A stretch of DNA of 64,000 nt from NCBI RefSeq assembly GCF_040869045.1, contig NC_090319.1, positions 359,059,739-359,123,738 on the forward strand, read 5' to 3'. Below are positions 43,096-53,924 of the stretch, one piece after another. The position numbers and the translations under genes were made by a program. Under the pieces are notes generated by a model. The model saw nothing but the letters and a program-made list of their open reading frames with translations. It was not told the origin of the DNA and did no database searches. Every line of letters begins with the position of its first letter. The stretch's first letter is position 1. The stretch is from Eurosta solidaginis (lineage: Eukaryota; Arthropoda; Insecta; Diptera; Tephritidae).

Positions 43096-44482
43096 GTTAT
43101 TTTATATTTTACCATAATTATACTTATAAGTTGAAATGAATTGTTTGTTGCATACTCTGTCTAGAGCTGGGCCGATTTTGTTCTATCATTCGATTAAATT
43201 GAATAATTAACTGCTCGGTTAACCGATTAATTGAATAATAAAAAGTGTGATTAATCTAAACCGTAATATTCAAGTGACTTCCTAATGCACAGTAATGCGA
43301 TTTATCAATTTGTTCAAATTGTGAATAATCACAAAAGCGACCACACATTTAGTTTACATTTTGATTAGTGTAAAAAGTGATTACTAGAGTAAACTTTGTT
43401 CTTTATTAATCAATTAATGGGTGTAATCAATTTATTGAGTAATTTAAACTATGCTTAACAAAATTTTTGAAAAACAAATTTAACAAACAACTCTGATTTA
43501 TATGAATTTTTTGTCAAAAGAAAATATCATATTTTAAATTCCGAAAATTTGGACCTTTAATTAAGAAAATGCGGCACAAAGTTTTCATATCCCGTTGAAT
43601 TTGGAACATGTGGCAACTTTAATACCTACGTACATATGTTTGTACATATGTGCCAACGTAGTGATCAAATAGCAGCCTTTTATTACATTTTTAATGATGT
43701 TTCCCGTCTGGTGGTTTGACGTAGCGTGCAAGACTATTTTCTCTTGCATGTTTCATATCATTGGCAATTTTATAGCATAAAATTACCAATAATCATAGCT
43801 GCATACACCACTTGATATTATATGAGGTATGTATGTACGAGTATGCTTGCACCATCACTGCTATTGTGCTAATCCTCCGTTATTCCTTTCATTTCATTGG
43901 TGAGGGTAATTGTGGTAAAAAAGGTTAAGTTTATATATATTTGGTGTTACCATCTATAGCAACGCCTAAGTACGGATAAAATGATTTTGGTGCATGCAAC
44001 TTTTAGAGTTAATGTCTTCATTTATTTTGCGCACACAGTTCAATGGCACTTTAAATAAACTATGACGTAATTTTTAAAACGTAAATGTATGTAAATTTGC
44101 ATGTGCATTAAAATATGCATATTTATGTATACTCAGTTTTGACCCATACCCGATTGTGTAGGAGCGCAGTGTATTTACGTTAATAGAATATTAGATTAGA
44201 CTGTTATTTACAAATTTTCCAAGTAAGCCTATGCTAACAGTAGCAGACTTAAATTTGAGGATCCACTAATATATGACTGACAGATGCCTTTGTTTTCAAG
44301 ATTATGTCCCAGTTTTTGAGTTAGGATTGTTCAGTGACGTAGTGAGGGGGAGGAAAGGGGGTTATCATGACACGGGCGCTACTCACAGGGGGCCCCAAAT
44401 GGTGCGCAAAGCAGAACTTCCTGGATAAATTGTATTTTTATTATAACTGATTTCTGAAAAATATGTTCTATACTGAAAATGC
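43096..44482. other. No recognisable gene
   Basis: AT-rich. 43190-43450 is full of short self-complementary words such as gattaattgaataa. Nothing else recognised. Confidence 0.5.
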
Positions 44483-45130
44483 ATGCATACATCCCGAGCA
44501 CTTGTGGCAGGTTGTGTAATATTTGAAAGCATATATCTTTTTTTCTCGAATAAAACATTACGATGGGAATACTTAAAAAATGCTTTAACAAAAACTGTCA
44601 AACATGAATCTGAAACACGATGGAGCGCCAGAATACAAGTGGTTAGCGTTATGGTCAATGGGCTGGAGAATGTAGTAGAACTCTTAAAATAGAACACACC
44701 ACAAGTGACACCAGAAGCGAAGCTACAATTCTGTTGCAAAATATACTAATTTTTAGTTTCATTACATTAGTTCATTTCTGGTATTAAAGAAGGATTGATC
44801 GCGTGTAGCTCATATTACAAGAACATGAATTATCCGAAATTCGAGACACTCTCTGGGAACAAGTAAAAGAAAAAGCGAAGTCTCTTTGTGAAAAATGGGA
44901 TATATAAAACGTGTAAGAAGGCGCCACAAAATGTTCGGAGAATAGGCTAAAGATGTTGGTCTTTCCGCAGATTGTGAAATTTCTCGCGTTACGAAAAGTG
45001 CTCTCGATCGTCTCCAAAAAGAAGTACGTCAAGATTTATACAACTAAATGACCTTAATTTTAAATTTGGATTTCCTTTAGACGTTGGAAGTTTGTTAAAC
45101 AAGGATATCATTTATATACTTGCTCCCTCA
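44483..45130 (+). pseudogene. hAT-like transposase remnant (ZMYM1-like type)
   Basis: In shifting frames: EHLWQVV..LKAYIFFS, then LKNALTKTVKHESETRWSAR and VVSVMVNGLENVVELL. The core SETRWSAR followed by a run of about 20 residues to an ELL is the hallmark of the domesticated-looking hAT proteins annotated as zinc-finger MYM-type 1-like. Further on come IRDTLWEQVKEKAKSLCEKW and RRRHKMFGE.AKDVGLS, in keeping with the same family. Several stops and shifts. N-terminal zinc finger and C-terminal dimerisation part were not found. It is dead, but shows that hAT-type transposases existed in this genome. Confidence 0.65.
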
Positions 45131-46395
45131 AAGGCAAGAAAAATTTGCACATATATATTAGTTTTATTAATGTATTATAATCAGAAAGAAAAAAAGGAAA
45201 GGAAAGAAAAGCAAAAGAACGGAAAGGAAGCAAAAGGAAAAAAGAGGAGAAAGGAAATATTTGAAGTCAAAACCGAAGCCGAAAGCGAAACAAGACAGCG
45301 TATTATAATTTTGTTATCGAGCTGGTAACAATTACGTCGTGCGCTATCCATTTTTTATCGACGAATTATCAGTTTATATACGTATGTTATCGACGATTTA
45401 TTGATGATGACATAGTTAATTTGAAAGCATTAGTTTTCCATATTTACACCTTGTATGTTTATATATCGAACTTCATTTAGTACTAACGTATTTTTTCTTA
45501 GGAGTATGAAGTCAGTCTTTACCGATGCTAATTGGAATTGGCTCAAGTCTAGCCACCTCATTATTAATATCAGGTTGTAGGGATTACGGATATGTCGTCT
45601 GCTTACTTTACGAGCACTTTGCACTTACGTCTTCTTTTTGAAGTTTTAATCTCAATAAAAATTTTTCAATCACTGCTTTACCTGCAAGGCTGCAATATCA
45701 CACGACACCCAGCTATAAGGGCTAGCGGCCAAGTTTTCAGAGCTGCCTTACTTATGTGGCCTAGTGAAATCCTAATCGAAGCCTAGATCTAGCGCCTTAT
45801 AAAATTTCTGCCGGAAAGACCACAAGAGAGGAAAAATGGACGGCTCTGCACTATCGTCTATTTAGCGCTGACGAAATATTTCGTTAAATTTTTGACGAAA
45901 GTTTGGAACACAGGATATTAAACAAAAGTATGTATGTATACAATATCCCCACACATCCTACATTTTTGTAATGAAAAATCCATATGTATTCTATGTAAAA
46001 TAGTAGAAAACAAGTAAATTTCGCCACAAACCAAGTAGCTATATGAAGCAATATACTAATTCATTTTAACTTTGAAACTACATTCAGGAAAAGCAAAGCT
46101 TTACGCTTTTAATAAACTAAAAGTAATGAAGTTAAGAATTTAGCAAACTAACCGATGCGTGTGTAAATTGTGTATGCTTGTGTGTGCGTATGCCGTACCA
46201 GCATAAGGATACATACCCAGCAAAAAATGGCAACTGCACTTACTTTATGTACAAAAGTTAATGGTCAAGTTAGTGTAGGTTTCTCTAACTTGAACTACAT
46301 TGTCCTAGTACTAATCCATCCGGTACTACCGTTAAGTGTTCCGTTATTTGGGTATTCCGTCGGGAAGAGGTTTGATAAGCTAGCCTCACCATCCA
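45131..46395. other. Mostly unassigned; purine-rich and TATCGA-rich parts
   Basis: 45184-45260 is purine-rich (gaaaaaaaggaaaggaaag). 45310-45410 has TATCGA words (ttatcgagctgg, ttatcgacgaatta). The rest is AT-rich without recognised features. Confidence 0.45.
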
Positions 46396-46872
46396 TTGGG
46401 AGTCGTTACCGTACGCATCTTACAAGCGCGTTTACTGTGGCTCTTTTTTAAATATTTCTTATTCTCTCGTCTTGGATGTTTGCTTCAGGGTAAACATTTC
46501 AAAGTTGTAAACGTTTGTGAGAATATCAGTCGAAGAGAAGAATCTTTCAATGCTCTTGTTGAAACAGATATAGAAACATACGAAAATATTATTAAACAAA
46601 AGAGAATTAATGTAGAATGGGACTCTTGCATAATTACTGATTACGAAAGAGTATTTAGATGCTTTAAATATTTGGGATTTAATCACAAGGCGGTTGAATG
46701 TGGAGTCAATCACGATTTCAGAGATTGTCTATCAAATGTATATAATTGTGTAAACTGTTGTGAGCTAGTCCAGAAAAAGATGATAGAGACTGATGCAAAC
46801 TATGCTGCGTTTAGCAAGGAATGCCCAGCATATCAAAGATATATTCAAGCTAAAACCAAAACTAGAAATTAG
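46396..46872 (+). CDS. LINE copy 2 ORF1 C-terminus, partial
   Basis: An open frame to TAG 46870-46872. Recognisable LINE sequence starts at about 46486 (GKHFKVVNVCENISR). VEWDSCIITDYERVFRCFKY, LGFNHKAVEC, NCVNCCELVQKKM and FSKECPAYQRY line up with copy 1 (EWDTCVAYEHISVLRCFKCL, LGYKHKAAEC, NCSELVQKK, FSKDCPAYKKY). The knuckle has Tyr where the second Cys should be. The front (46396-46485) has no match and may be flank. It is followed in frame by ORF2 with no ATG. Confidence 0.75.
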   Translation: MGVVTVRILQARLLWLFFKYFLFSRLGCLLQGKHFKVVNVCENISRREESFNALVETDIETYENIIKQKRINVEWDSCIITDYERVFRCFKYLGFNHKAVECGVNHDFRDCLSNVYNCVNCCELVQKKMIETDANYAAFSKECPAYQRYIQAKTKTRN

Positions 46873-47785
46873 CAATCAAATATTACCAATTTAATTTGTC
46901 TATATCTCAATATAAATAGTGTTTTAGGGAACAAAGTAGAATTGGAGAGACTGATTGAAATTAAAAATCCAGCTGTAATTCTGTGTGCTGAAACATGTAC
47001 CACAAATTTAATAACGAATCAGGAGATGAGCATACAAACTTATAACCTAGTCAGATGTGATTCACATAGTGGGCATACTGGTGGTGTTCTGGTGTATGTG
47101 CATGAATCCATCCAATATAGCATTAAGTATAATAAAGCAGTAGCCAAAAATATGTGGTATATTTTTATTAAGTTGAAGCATTTTAATCCAAAATGGCAAA
47201 TCGGTGTGGTTTATCACTCACCGAGCACAAGCGATGCGGATTTCATAAACTACTTACGTACCGTCTTAGGTAATACTAGTGAGCTGTTTGTTAATAACAT
47301 TCTTGTAGGCGATTTTAATATTAACTTAAATAATGTGTCAACATATAGCATACAACTAGTTGAACTTTTTAAATCATACTGTATGTATCAAACAGTTGAT
47401 TTTGATACTCGTATAACCGAGGTATCCAAAACAAAAATTGATTTACTTTTTTCGAATACTAAAGACATAGTGTGTGAAAAGTTAGACGATCACCAAATTT
47501 CCGATCATGAAACAATACAATTTAAGATAAAAATAAGCCCTAAATTTAGAATGAGGAGCCCTATAAAAATTACGTCATGGGAGTACTATAATATTGAATC
47601 ACTTACAAATCAATTGCGCATATGTGATTTTAGCAATTTTGACAGAGTTAATTTGGATAATAAAGTTTCATTAATACCAATATTTTGAGTGTTATCAAAA
47701 CCTAACTTATGAAAAAGTAGTTCAATTAAAATTAATGAATAAATGGTATGACAATGAGTTAGCCAATATGAATAAATCTATATAT
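46440..47785 (+). mobile_element. Jockey/CR1-like LINE, copy 2, both ends lost
   Basis: A sister of the element at 25578-29058, about 60% identical in protein by eye. It contains the ORF1 end, the ORF2 endonuclease and the first part of the linker. It ends near 47785 with LMNKWYDNELANMNKS (copy 1 LMNKWYDFELANLNKR); RT and 3' end are absent. As LINE truncation is usually at the 5' end, the loss of the 3' part points to a later deletion or rearrangement. Confidence 0.8.
46873..47688 (+). CDS. LINE copy 2 ORF2, endonuclease half
   Basis: This follows TAG 46870-46872 in the same frame, starting with CAA. ICLYLNINSVLGNKVELE, VILCAETC, HTGGVLVYV, VYHSPSTSD, LVGDFNINL, KIDLLFS and QISDHETI are the endonuclease blocks, all intact. 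The first ATG in frame (47026) lies after the catalytic Asn and Glu motifs. The frame is lost near 47690, just before the 'LMNKWYD' stretch. Function: target DNA nicking. Confidence 0.8.
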   Translation, partial: QSNITNLICLYLNINSVLGNKVELERLIEIKNPAVILCAETCTTNLITNQEMSIQTYNLVRCDSHSGHTGGVLVYVHESIQYSIKYNKAVAKNMWYIFIKLKHFNPKWQIGVVYHSPSTSDADFINYLRTVLGNTSELFVNNILVGDFNINLNNVSTYSIQLVELFKSYCMYQTVDFDTRITEVSKTKIDLLFSNTKDIVCEKLDDHQISDHETIQFKIKISPKFRMRSPIKITSWEYYNIESLTNQLRICDFSNFDRVNLDNKVSLIPIF

Positions 47786-48010
47786 ATAAGAAGAAGTGTA
47801 CATTTTGATTGTCACTCCATAACTCGAGAACGGATAGAAGTTCTGTAATATGAGAAACATTTGTCTTGATCGAACAAACCTATAGCTAAAGATTTGTGAT
47901 CATTGAAGTGTAGGAAATACATTTCCATAGGGAACACAGAAACACATACATACACAGAATTTAATTTTTATATATAGATAGATAGATGTGAGAAATATGC
48001 CACCAAAAAA
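47786..48010. other. Unassigned, GATA-type microsatellite
   Basis: It contains tatatagatagatagatg near 47971-47988 and CATA runs. No gene. Confidence 0.45.
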
Positions 48011-48250
48011 AACAAAATAACCTGATACCAGCTTAAGAAGCTTCGACTATGAGTATGCCTATTTCCACACTTTCCCTTCGGATAGGAGCTATCGAAAAAA
48101 AGGATATATCCTACTTGAAGCAACATGTAGAAACAAAATAAACTGATACCAGCTTAAGGAGCTACGACTATGAGTATGCCTATTTCAACACTTTCCCTTT
48201 GGATCGGAGCAATCGAAAAAAAGTATAATATCCTACTTGAAGCAACATGT
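48011..48250 (+). repeat. Two direct 120-bp repeats
   Basis: Units 48011-48130 and 48131-48250 align base for base at an offset of exactly 120 with few differences: ctgataccagcttaagaagc / ctgataccagcttaaggagc and tcctacttgaagcaacatgt in both. No coding frame. Confidence 0.85.
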
Positions 48251-48479
48251 AGAGTCTCGGTCCGGTTCTGAGCCAACGAAATATTGCCAAGAAAAGAACT
48301 AGATCTTAACTGCTAATTTTGAACTAGTTCGGAACTTTCAAAATAGTGTCAATAAACCAACTTGTTCGAATGTGAAAATTTGTATTTAGTTCGGAACTAG
48401 AGAGAAAGTTATTCAGCGGTAGCGGTTCCGAATGCACTGGAAGCGCATCAGTTTTGATTTAGAGATTTTCCCTTAAGGC
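48251..48479. repeat. GAACTAGTTC-containing repeat, left part
   Basis: It has attttgaactagttcggaac and agttcggaactagaga. It resumes beyond SINE B at 48876-49080 (cgcgaactagtattc, ctagttcgaaactaatgcaa, cactgcat). A related stretch is at 57283-57540 (gagttcggaactagtgcaat, tgctgcat). SINE B sits inside this repeat. Confidence 0.5.
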
Positions 48480-48875
48480 TTTGGGGAGTGTTATCGATAT
48501 TGATGCTCCTTAGCCGGATGCAAATCCGGCACGTTCCGGTAAGAAGTACCATAAAGATATTAGCCCGACAATCTCGGGAATGATTTGGTATGACCACATG
48601 CAACCTTCTAGGCCATACCGCCCTCCCACCCTTAGATCCATAAGGAGTTCGGGGTGGTCATAGCCTCGGCTGTTAATGAAACAGGATTTGCCACGGCTAG
48701 GTGAGGTTGCCAATTGGGTTAGAGAAGCTATATATTGCTCTGGAAAGGTTGCGCTACAAAACCTCTTAAATCAATTTGGTATTTTAGTCTCCTCTTACGA
48801 CAGGAATACCTGCCGCGGTTATATTCTAAGCCCCCTAACCCGCTGGGTTAGTTGGTTCCATCGACGTAGGTAGTG
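48480..48875 (+). mobile_element. SINE B, near-complete copy
   Basis: It starts ttggggagtgttatcgatat, has gatgcaaatccggcacgttc, caatctcgggaatgatttgg, agcctcggctgttaatgaaa, gctaggtgaggttgccaatt and cttacgacaggaatacctgc, and ends ccccctaacccgctgggtta. It has the same order as 40475-40850 and is slightly longer. No real coding frame. Confidence 0.75.
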
Positions 48876-49080
48876 TCCAAAATAGACTCAGTCAGTATGA
48901 TCATTTATCCATGCATGATTAATTATTTAAGAAGCGCGAACTAGTATTCTCCCTTAATGTGGTAGCTCTGCACTAGTTCGAAACTAATGCAATTCACTGC
49001 ATAGATCCATCCAATATTTTGTAAAACGGCTCTAAATATACGGCGGAATTGTACCAAAAAGAGGGAGCGACGGTGTGATG
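48876..49080. repeat. GAACTAGTTC-containing repeat, right part
   Basis: Continues the repeat interrupted by SINE B; matches are given at 48251. Only short word matches support it. Confidence 0.4.
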
Positions 49081-50145
49081 GGAAATATATTGAGATGTGG
49101 TGGGAAAAGTAGAGTGGGAAAGAGACGGAGGTATGGGAAATGGAGGAATGTCAGGAATAGGAAGGAGAAAGGAAAGATAAGTTTGTTAGATTTTTAACCA
49201 GTTTTAAAGGCACGTAACAGCTAACTCAGCTCTTACTTCAAATGGTCTATAAGTCTTAATATAAGATTGTTATATTCGAAGTCTGATATAAGGCACCAAT
49301 TTTTGATGGGTGTCCGTATAATATTCGCATGAAATGAATACAAATTGCTATTGCCATCAGCTAGTATTTAGTACCAACATATTTGCAACAAAAACAATTG
49401 CGATGAAAAAAGTTTCGGAGAATAAGTAACTAAAGTTTGTGTTTGAGTCTCTTATATATACATATAGTGCGGACGTTTTGCCGCAGAGTAAGTATCATTC
49501 TGAGTAAAAGGCTAAGGATGAGGTGAACCTAGATCAAGGATTGACGATTTTCTCTTATACGATTGATTATTTAAGACAAGTGACTTTGTCGCGAACAGCA
49601 GATAAAGATCTATCGCCTTAGAAGGCTTCACTATCAACATGTCTACTAATACTCTAAATACGGAGATAATACTTCTCCTCTCAACTTAATACCGAAAGAG
49701 TTGATAAACCAGACAAACCTTTTTTGGGAGGCCTGCAGTCACAGCATGACAGCCGCTGGATGAGAGATGAAGAGGGTAAAACGGAATGAAATTGGGTGGC
49801 AGAAAAAAGAAATAAGCGAGGACAGGAATAGGAAGGAGGGAGCCAATTTTCGGGTAGCACGTCTGCCGCTTATGCCTCTGTACATCTGTGCTCATTGCCA
49901 TTATTCAACTGCTACATCACCGCCAAGTGGATGGAAGGAGATCAATCAACTAGAGCACCAGAAATAACCGCTCAAGAAGTACCAATCATAGAGGCATACA
50001 AAAAATTATGTCTGTTGATGAATGAGCATAATTTTCAGTTCTGCTTTTAAAGAAAAAGATAGCTTTCTTTGGCTTTAAAAAAAGTTACATGTGGTGGTGA
50101 TTGTCTAAGTGAGAACTGGTGTTAGCATCGAAATTAATGACGGCT
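49081..50145. other. No supported gene
   Basis: AT-rich, with a G/A-rich stretch at 49060-49180. Two overlapping frames of 66-71 codons near 49700-49960 have no motif. Confidence 0.5.
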
Positions 50146-50688
50146 TACATATTTGGACACATAATACATACAAGAATAGAAAGCGACCTATGAAAAAAAA
50201 ACGCCGCTAGGTGGCGCAAGGATCGATATATTCACAAAAATCGTATTTGTGGTCCGATTTGGCTAATATTTGGAATACATAATACATACAAGAATAGAAA
50301 GCGACCTATGAAAAAAAAATAATCGCCGCTAAGTGGCGCAAGGATCGAGATATTCACAAAAATCGTATTTGTGGTCCGATTTGGCTCATATTTGGAACAC
50401 ATAATACATACAAGAATATAAAACGAACTATGAAAAAAAAAAATAATCGCCGCTAGGTGGCGCAATGATCGATATATTCACAAAAATCGTATTTGTGGTC
50501 CGATTTGGCTCATATTTGGAACACATAATACATACAAGAATAAAAAGCGACCTATGAAAAAAAAAATCGCAGCTAGGTGGCGCAAAGATCGAGATATTAA
50601 AAAAAATCGTATTTGTGGTCCGATTTGGTCCATATTTGGAACACATAATACATACATGAATAGAAAGCGAACTATGAAAAAAAAAAAA
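50146..50688 (-). repeat. Minisatellite array of composite element copy 3
   Basis: Four tandem units of 120-124 bp. The word cgccgctaggtggcg (or close) is at 50202, 50324, 50448 and 50568. Each is followed by caaggatcgagatattcaca and atttgtggtccgatttggct. The fifth unit is at 52338, beyond the inserted hairpin-ended repeat. Unit number differs from copy 1 (three) and copy 2 (one). Frames along the array are not genes. Confidence 0.85.
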
Positions 50689-52337
50689 CAAGTAAGGAAG
50701 GTTAAGTTCGGGTGTAATCGAACATTACATACTCAGTTGAGTAACCCTGGAAACCGAAGGTAACCCTGGAATGTGTTTGTATGACATGTGTATCAAATGA
50801 AAGGTGTTAATGAGTATTTTAAAAGGGAGTGATCCTTATTTCCATAGGTGGACGCCGTTTCGAGATATCGCCATAAAGGTGGACCAGTGGTGACCCTAGA
50901 ATTTGGTTGTACGATATGGGTATCAAATTAAAGGTATTAATGAGGCTTTTAAAAGGGAGTGGCGGTAGTTGTATATGTGAAGGCGTTTTCCAGATATCGA
51001 CCAAAATGTGGACCAGGGTGACCCAGAACATCATCTGTTGGATACCGCTAATTTATTTATATATAATACCACGAACAGTATTCCTGCCAAGATTTCAAGG
51101 GTTTTTTATTTCGCCCTGCAAAACTTTTTCATTTCATTCTACTTAATATGGTAGGTGTCACACCGAGTTTACAAAGTTTTTTTCTAAAGTTATATTTTGC
51201 GTCAATAAACTAATCCAAATACCATGTTTCATCCCTTTTTTCGTATTTGGTATAGAATTATGGCATTTTTTTCGTTTTTCGTAATTTTCGATATAGAAAA
51301 AGTGGGCGTGGTCATAGTCCGATTTCGGCCATTTTTCATACAAATACAAGTGAGTACGTGAACTGAGTTCAGTAAAGATATATCGATTTTTGCTCAAGTT
51401 ATCGTGTTAACGGCCGAACGGAAGGACAGACGGTCGACTGTGTATAAAAACTGGGCTTGGCTTCAACCGATTTCGCCCTTTTTCACAGAAATAAGTTATT
51501 GTACCAGAATCTAAGCCCCTACCAAATTTCACAAGGATTGGTAAATTTTTGTTCGACTTATGGCATTAAAAGTATCCTAGACAAATTAAATGAAAAAGGG
51601 CGGAGCCACGCCCATTTTGTAATTTTCTTTTATTTTTGCATTTTGTTGCACAATATCATTACTGGAGTTGAATGTTGACATAATTTACTTATATACTGTA
51701 AAAATATTAAATTTTTTGTTAAAATTTGACTTAAAAAAAAATTTTTTTTTTAAAGTGGTCGTGGTCGTTCTCCGATTTTGCTAATTTTTATTAAGCATAC
51801 ATATAGTAATAGGAGTAACGTTCCTGCCAAATTTCATCATGATATCTTCAATGACTAATTACAGCTTGCAAAACTTTTAAATTACCTTCTTTTAAAAGTG
51901 GGCGGTGCCACGCCCATTGTCCAAAATTTTACTAATTTTCTATTCTGCGTCATAAGTTCAATTCACCTGCAACTTCAAGTTTCATCGCTTTATTCGTCTT
52001 TGGTAATGAATTATCGCACTTTTTCGGTTTTTCGAAATTTTCGATATCGAAAAAGTGGGCGTGGTTATAGCCCGCTAGTGTTCATTTTAAATAGCGATCT
52101 GAGATGAGTGCTCAGGAACCTACGTACCAAATTTTATCAAGATACCTCAAAATTTACTCATGTTATCGTGTTAACGGACGGACGGACGGACATGGATCAA
52201 TCAAATTTTTTTTCGATCCTGATGATTTTGATATATGGAAGTCTATATCTATCTCGATTCCTTTATACGTGTACAACCAACCGTTATCCAATCAAAGTTA
52301 ATATACTCTGTGAGCTCTGCTCAACTGACTATAAAAA
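50689..52337 (+). repeat. Hairpin-ended repeat inserted in the minisatellite
   Basis: It starts aacaagtaaggaaggttaag, has the hairpin ttcgggtgtaatcgaa and catactcagttgag, then about two 124-bp units (gtatcaaattaaaggtatta), the gtgggcgtgg/tcgatatcgaaaaa blocks and (GGAC)n near 52178. It ends ctgctcaactgactataaa. Both flanks are minisatellite of composite copy 3, so this is a clean insertion at an A-rich site. It is nearly collinear with 1643-3485. Confidence 0.85.
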
Positions 52338-53064
52338 GCGCCGCTAGGTGGCGCAAGGATCGAGATATTCACAAAAATCGTATTTGTGGTCCGATTTGGC
52401 TCATATTTGGAACAAATATTACATACAGTCCGGTAGAAATGACATCAAAATATTTTGGAGTGGTAGGAGGGACAAGCATACGAGGCGCAGAGTCGAGTAA
52501 AGTGTTTTGAAGGATTATGTATTGAGGACTTAGATTGTAAAAAATTGTCAGGAAAGAGTCCTTGTAATAATGAGTCACTAAATGAACTGAATAAAATGAG
52601 AAATAATAGGCAATTAAATAAAGACTAAAAACTTGAAAATAAAATAATTAAAAAAAAAAAATGTTTAAGTTAAACGGTTTTATTGAAAACAATATTTACA
52701 TGAAGTACTAATAATACTAAAAGCTAGCAAATAATTAGGTAGGCCCTAGGTACTAGTCATCACACTCCTCATCTATCTAGGGCGCTGATCAGACAATTAA
52801 ATAAAAGCGTTGGACGCGTCAAGTTTCTATTGGTAATCATATATAAGACCAACTAAACCTTAATCAGATTATGCTACGCCTCACATTTTTAGAAATTTCA
52901 TGCGCCCAGCGCTTTTATTTAATTGTCTGATCAGCGCCCTAGATTGATGAGGAGTGTGATGACTAGTACCTAGGGCCTACCTAATTATTTGCTAGCTTTT
53001 AGTATTATTATTACTTCATGTAAGTATTGTTTTCAATAAAACGGTTTAACTTAAAAGTTTTTTT
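52338..53064 (-). mobile_element. Composite element copy 3, body end and palindrome
   Basis: It starts with a minisatellite unit (gccgctaggtggcgcaagga), continues gacaagcatacgaggc and aaagagtccttgtaataatg, then the palindrome at about 52650-53064. The arms are about 170 bp (catcacactcctcatctatc at 52758 against gattgatgaggagtgtgatg at 52943) with a loop of about 75 bp. Together with 50146-50688 it forms one copy split by the hairpin-ended repeat. This palindrome is the best preserved of the three. Confidence 0.85.
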
Positions 53065-53605
53065 TAAATTATTTTATTTTGTGTAAGCAAAGAAACATCA
53101 ACATAGCATATTTTAGTTGAAGTTGTTGCTACATATTGGGCTATTGTAGTATAAGAGTACCTGCAAAAATTTCCTCAACTAACTTTATAATCCCATCGAT
53201 TGTGATTTACATACAAATTACATAGGGTTCACACACAGCTCATTCATGCAAAAATATACGCAAATATATCTTTGGTTGAGGGCAAAAAGGAGTAAATGCA
53301 CTTCTTGTCGAAAGTGTGCTAACATTATTTTGTATGTCTTGATACAAACAAAAATTTATTCCAATACTGAGAAAAATATCTACTTTAATAAAAGGAATAA
53401 AAAGAAGATAAAAAATGTTAAATACTTCCTATATATAAAGTGGTCATAACGCAGCGGAAAATATTTCTTCAAACACATACAAATTAATGGCGGCTTTTTC
53501 TTTTGAAATTTTTTCTTTTATCAATAGCCGATGTTAATAGCTCATCGAAAACAAAGCTATGAAGAAAAATCTCCTTTAAATTTGCAGCAGTGTTCCAAAT
53601 TTCCA
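53065..53605. other. No recognisable feature
   Basis: AT-rich; nothing recognised. Confidence 0.5.
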
Positions 53606-53742
53606 GGACCAGGTGGAAAACGATTTAAAATCCCTTAGTGTGACCAATTCGCGCCGGTTGGCAGAGAAAAGAAGCGGCTGGCGCACCTTGTTGGACCACC
53701 ATAACCGTTTAAACGGTTAAGCGCCAACTAAGTAAGTAAGTA
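53606..53742 (+). mobile_element. RTE-like LINE 3' end
   Basis: aggaccaggtggaaaacgat, agtgtgaccaattcgcgccg, accgtttaaacggttaagcg and the tail aactaagtaagtaagtaa. This is a short 5'-truncated RTE insertion of about 137 bp with a clear TAAG-type tail. Confidence 0.85.
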
Positions 53743-53924
53743 ATTCCACACTTCCATACTATTTTTTTTATTAACTCGATCAGTGACCCCTATTTGAACT
53801 TTTTGTGGAATTTTTTTTTTGTTGGAATTTCTTTGCCATTTATCTTTGAACAGCGTCGAAATCTCATTATCTGAAGCTAACTGAAAGGATGCTTAAAATG
53901 GAAAGCAAACTACCAATCCAGTAA
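53743..53924. other. Spacer
   Basis: T-rich, nothing recognised. Confidence 0.4.

Noticed and set aside
50146..50688. CRISPR-like regular repeats
   Set aside because: The units follow each other without unique spacers, are about 120 bp long, and belong to a fly element; this is a minisatellite.
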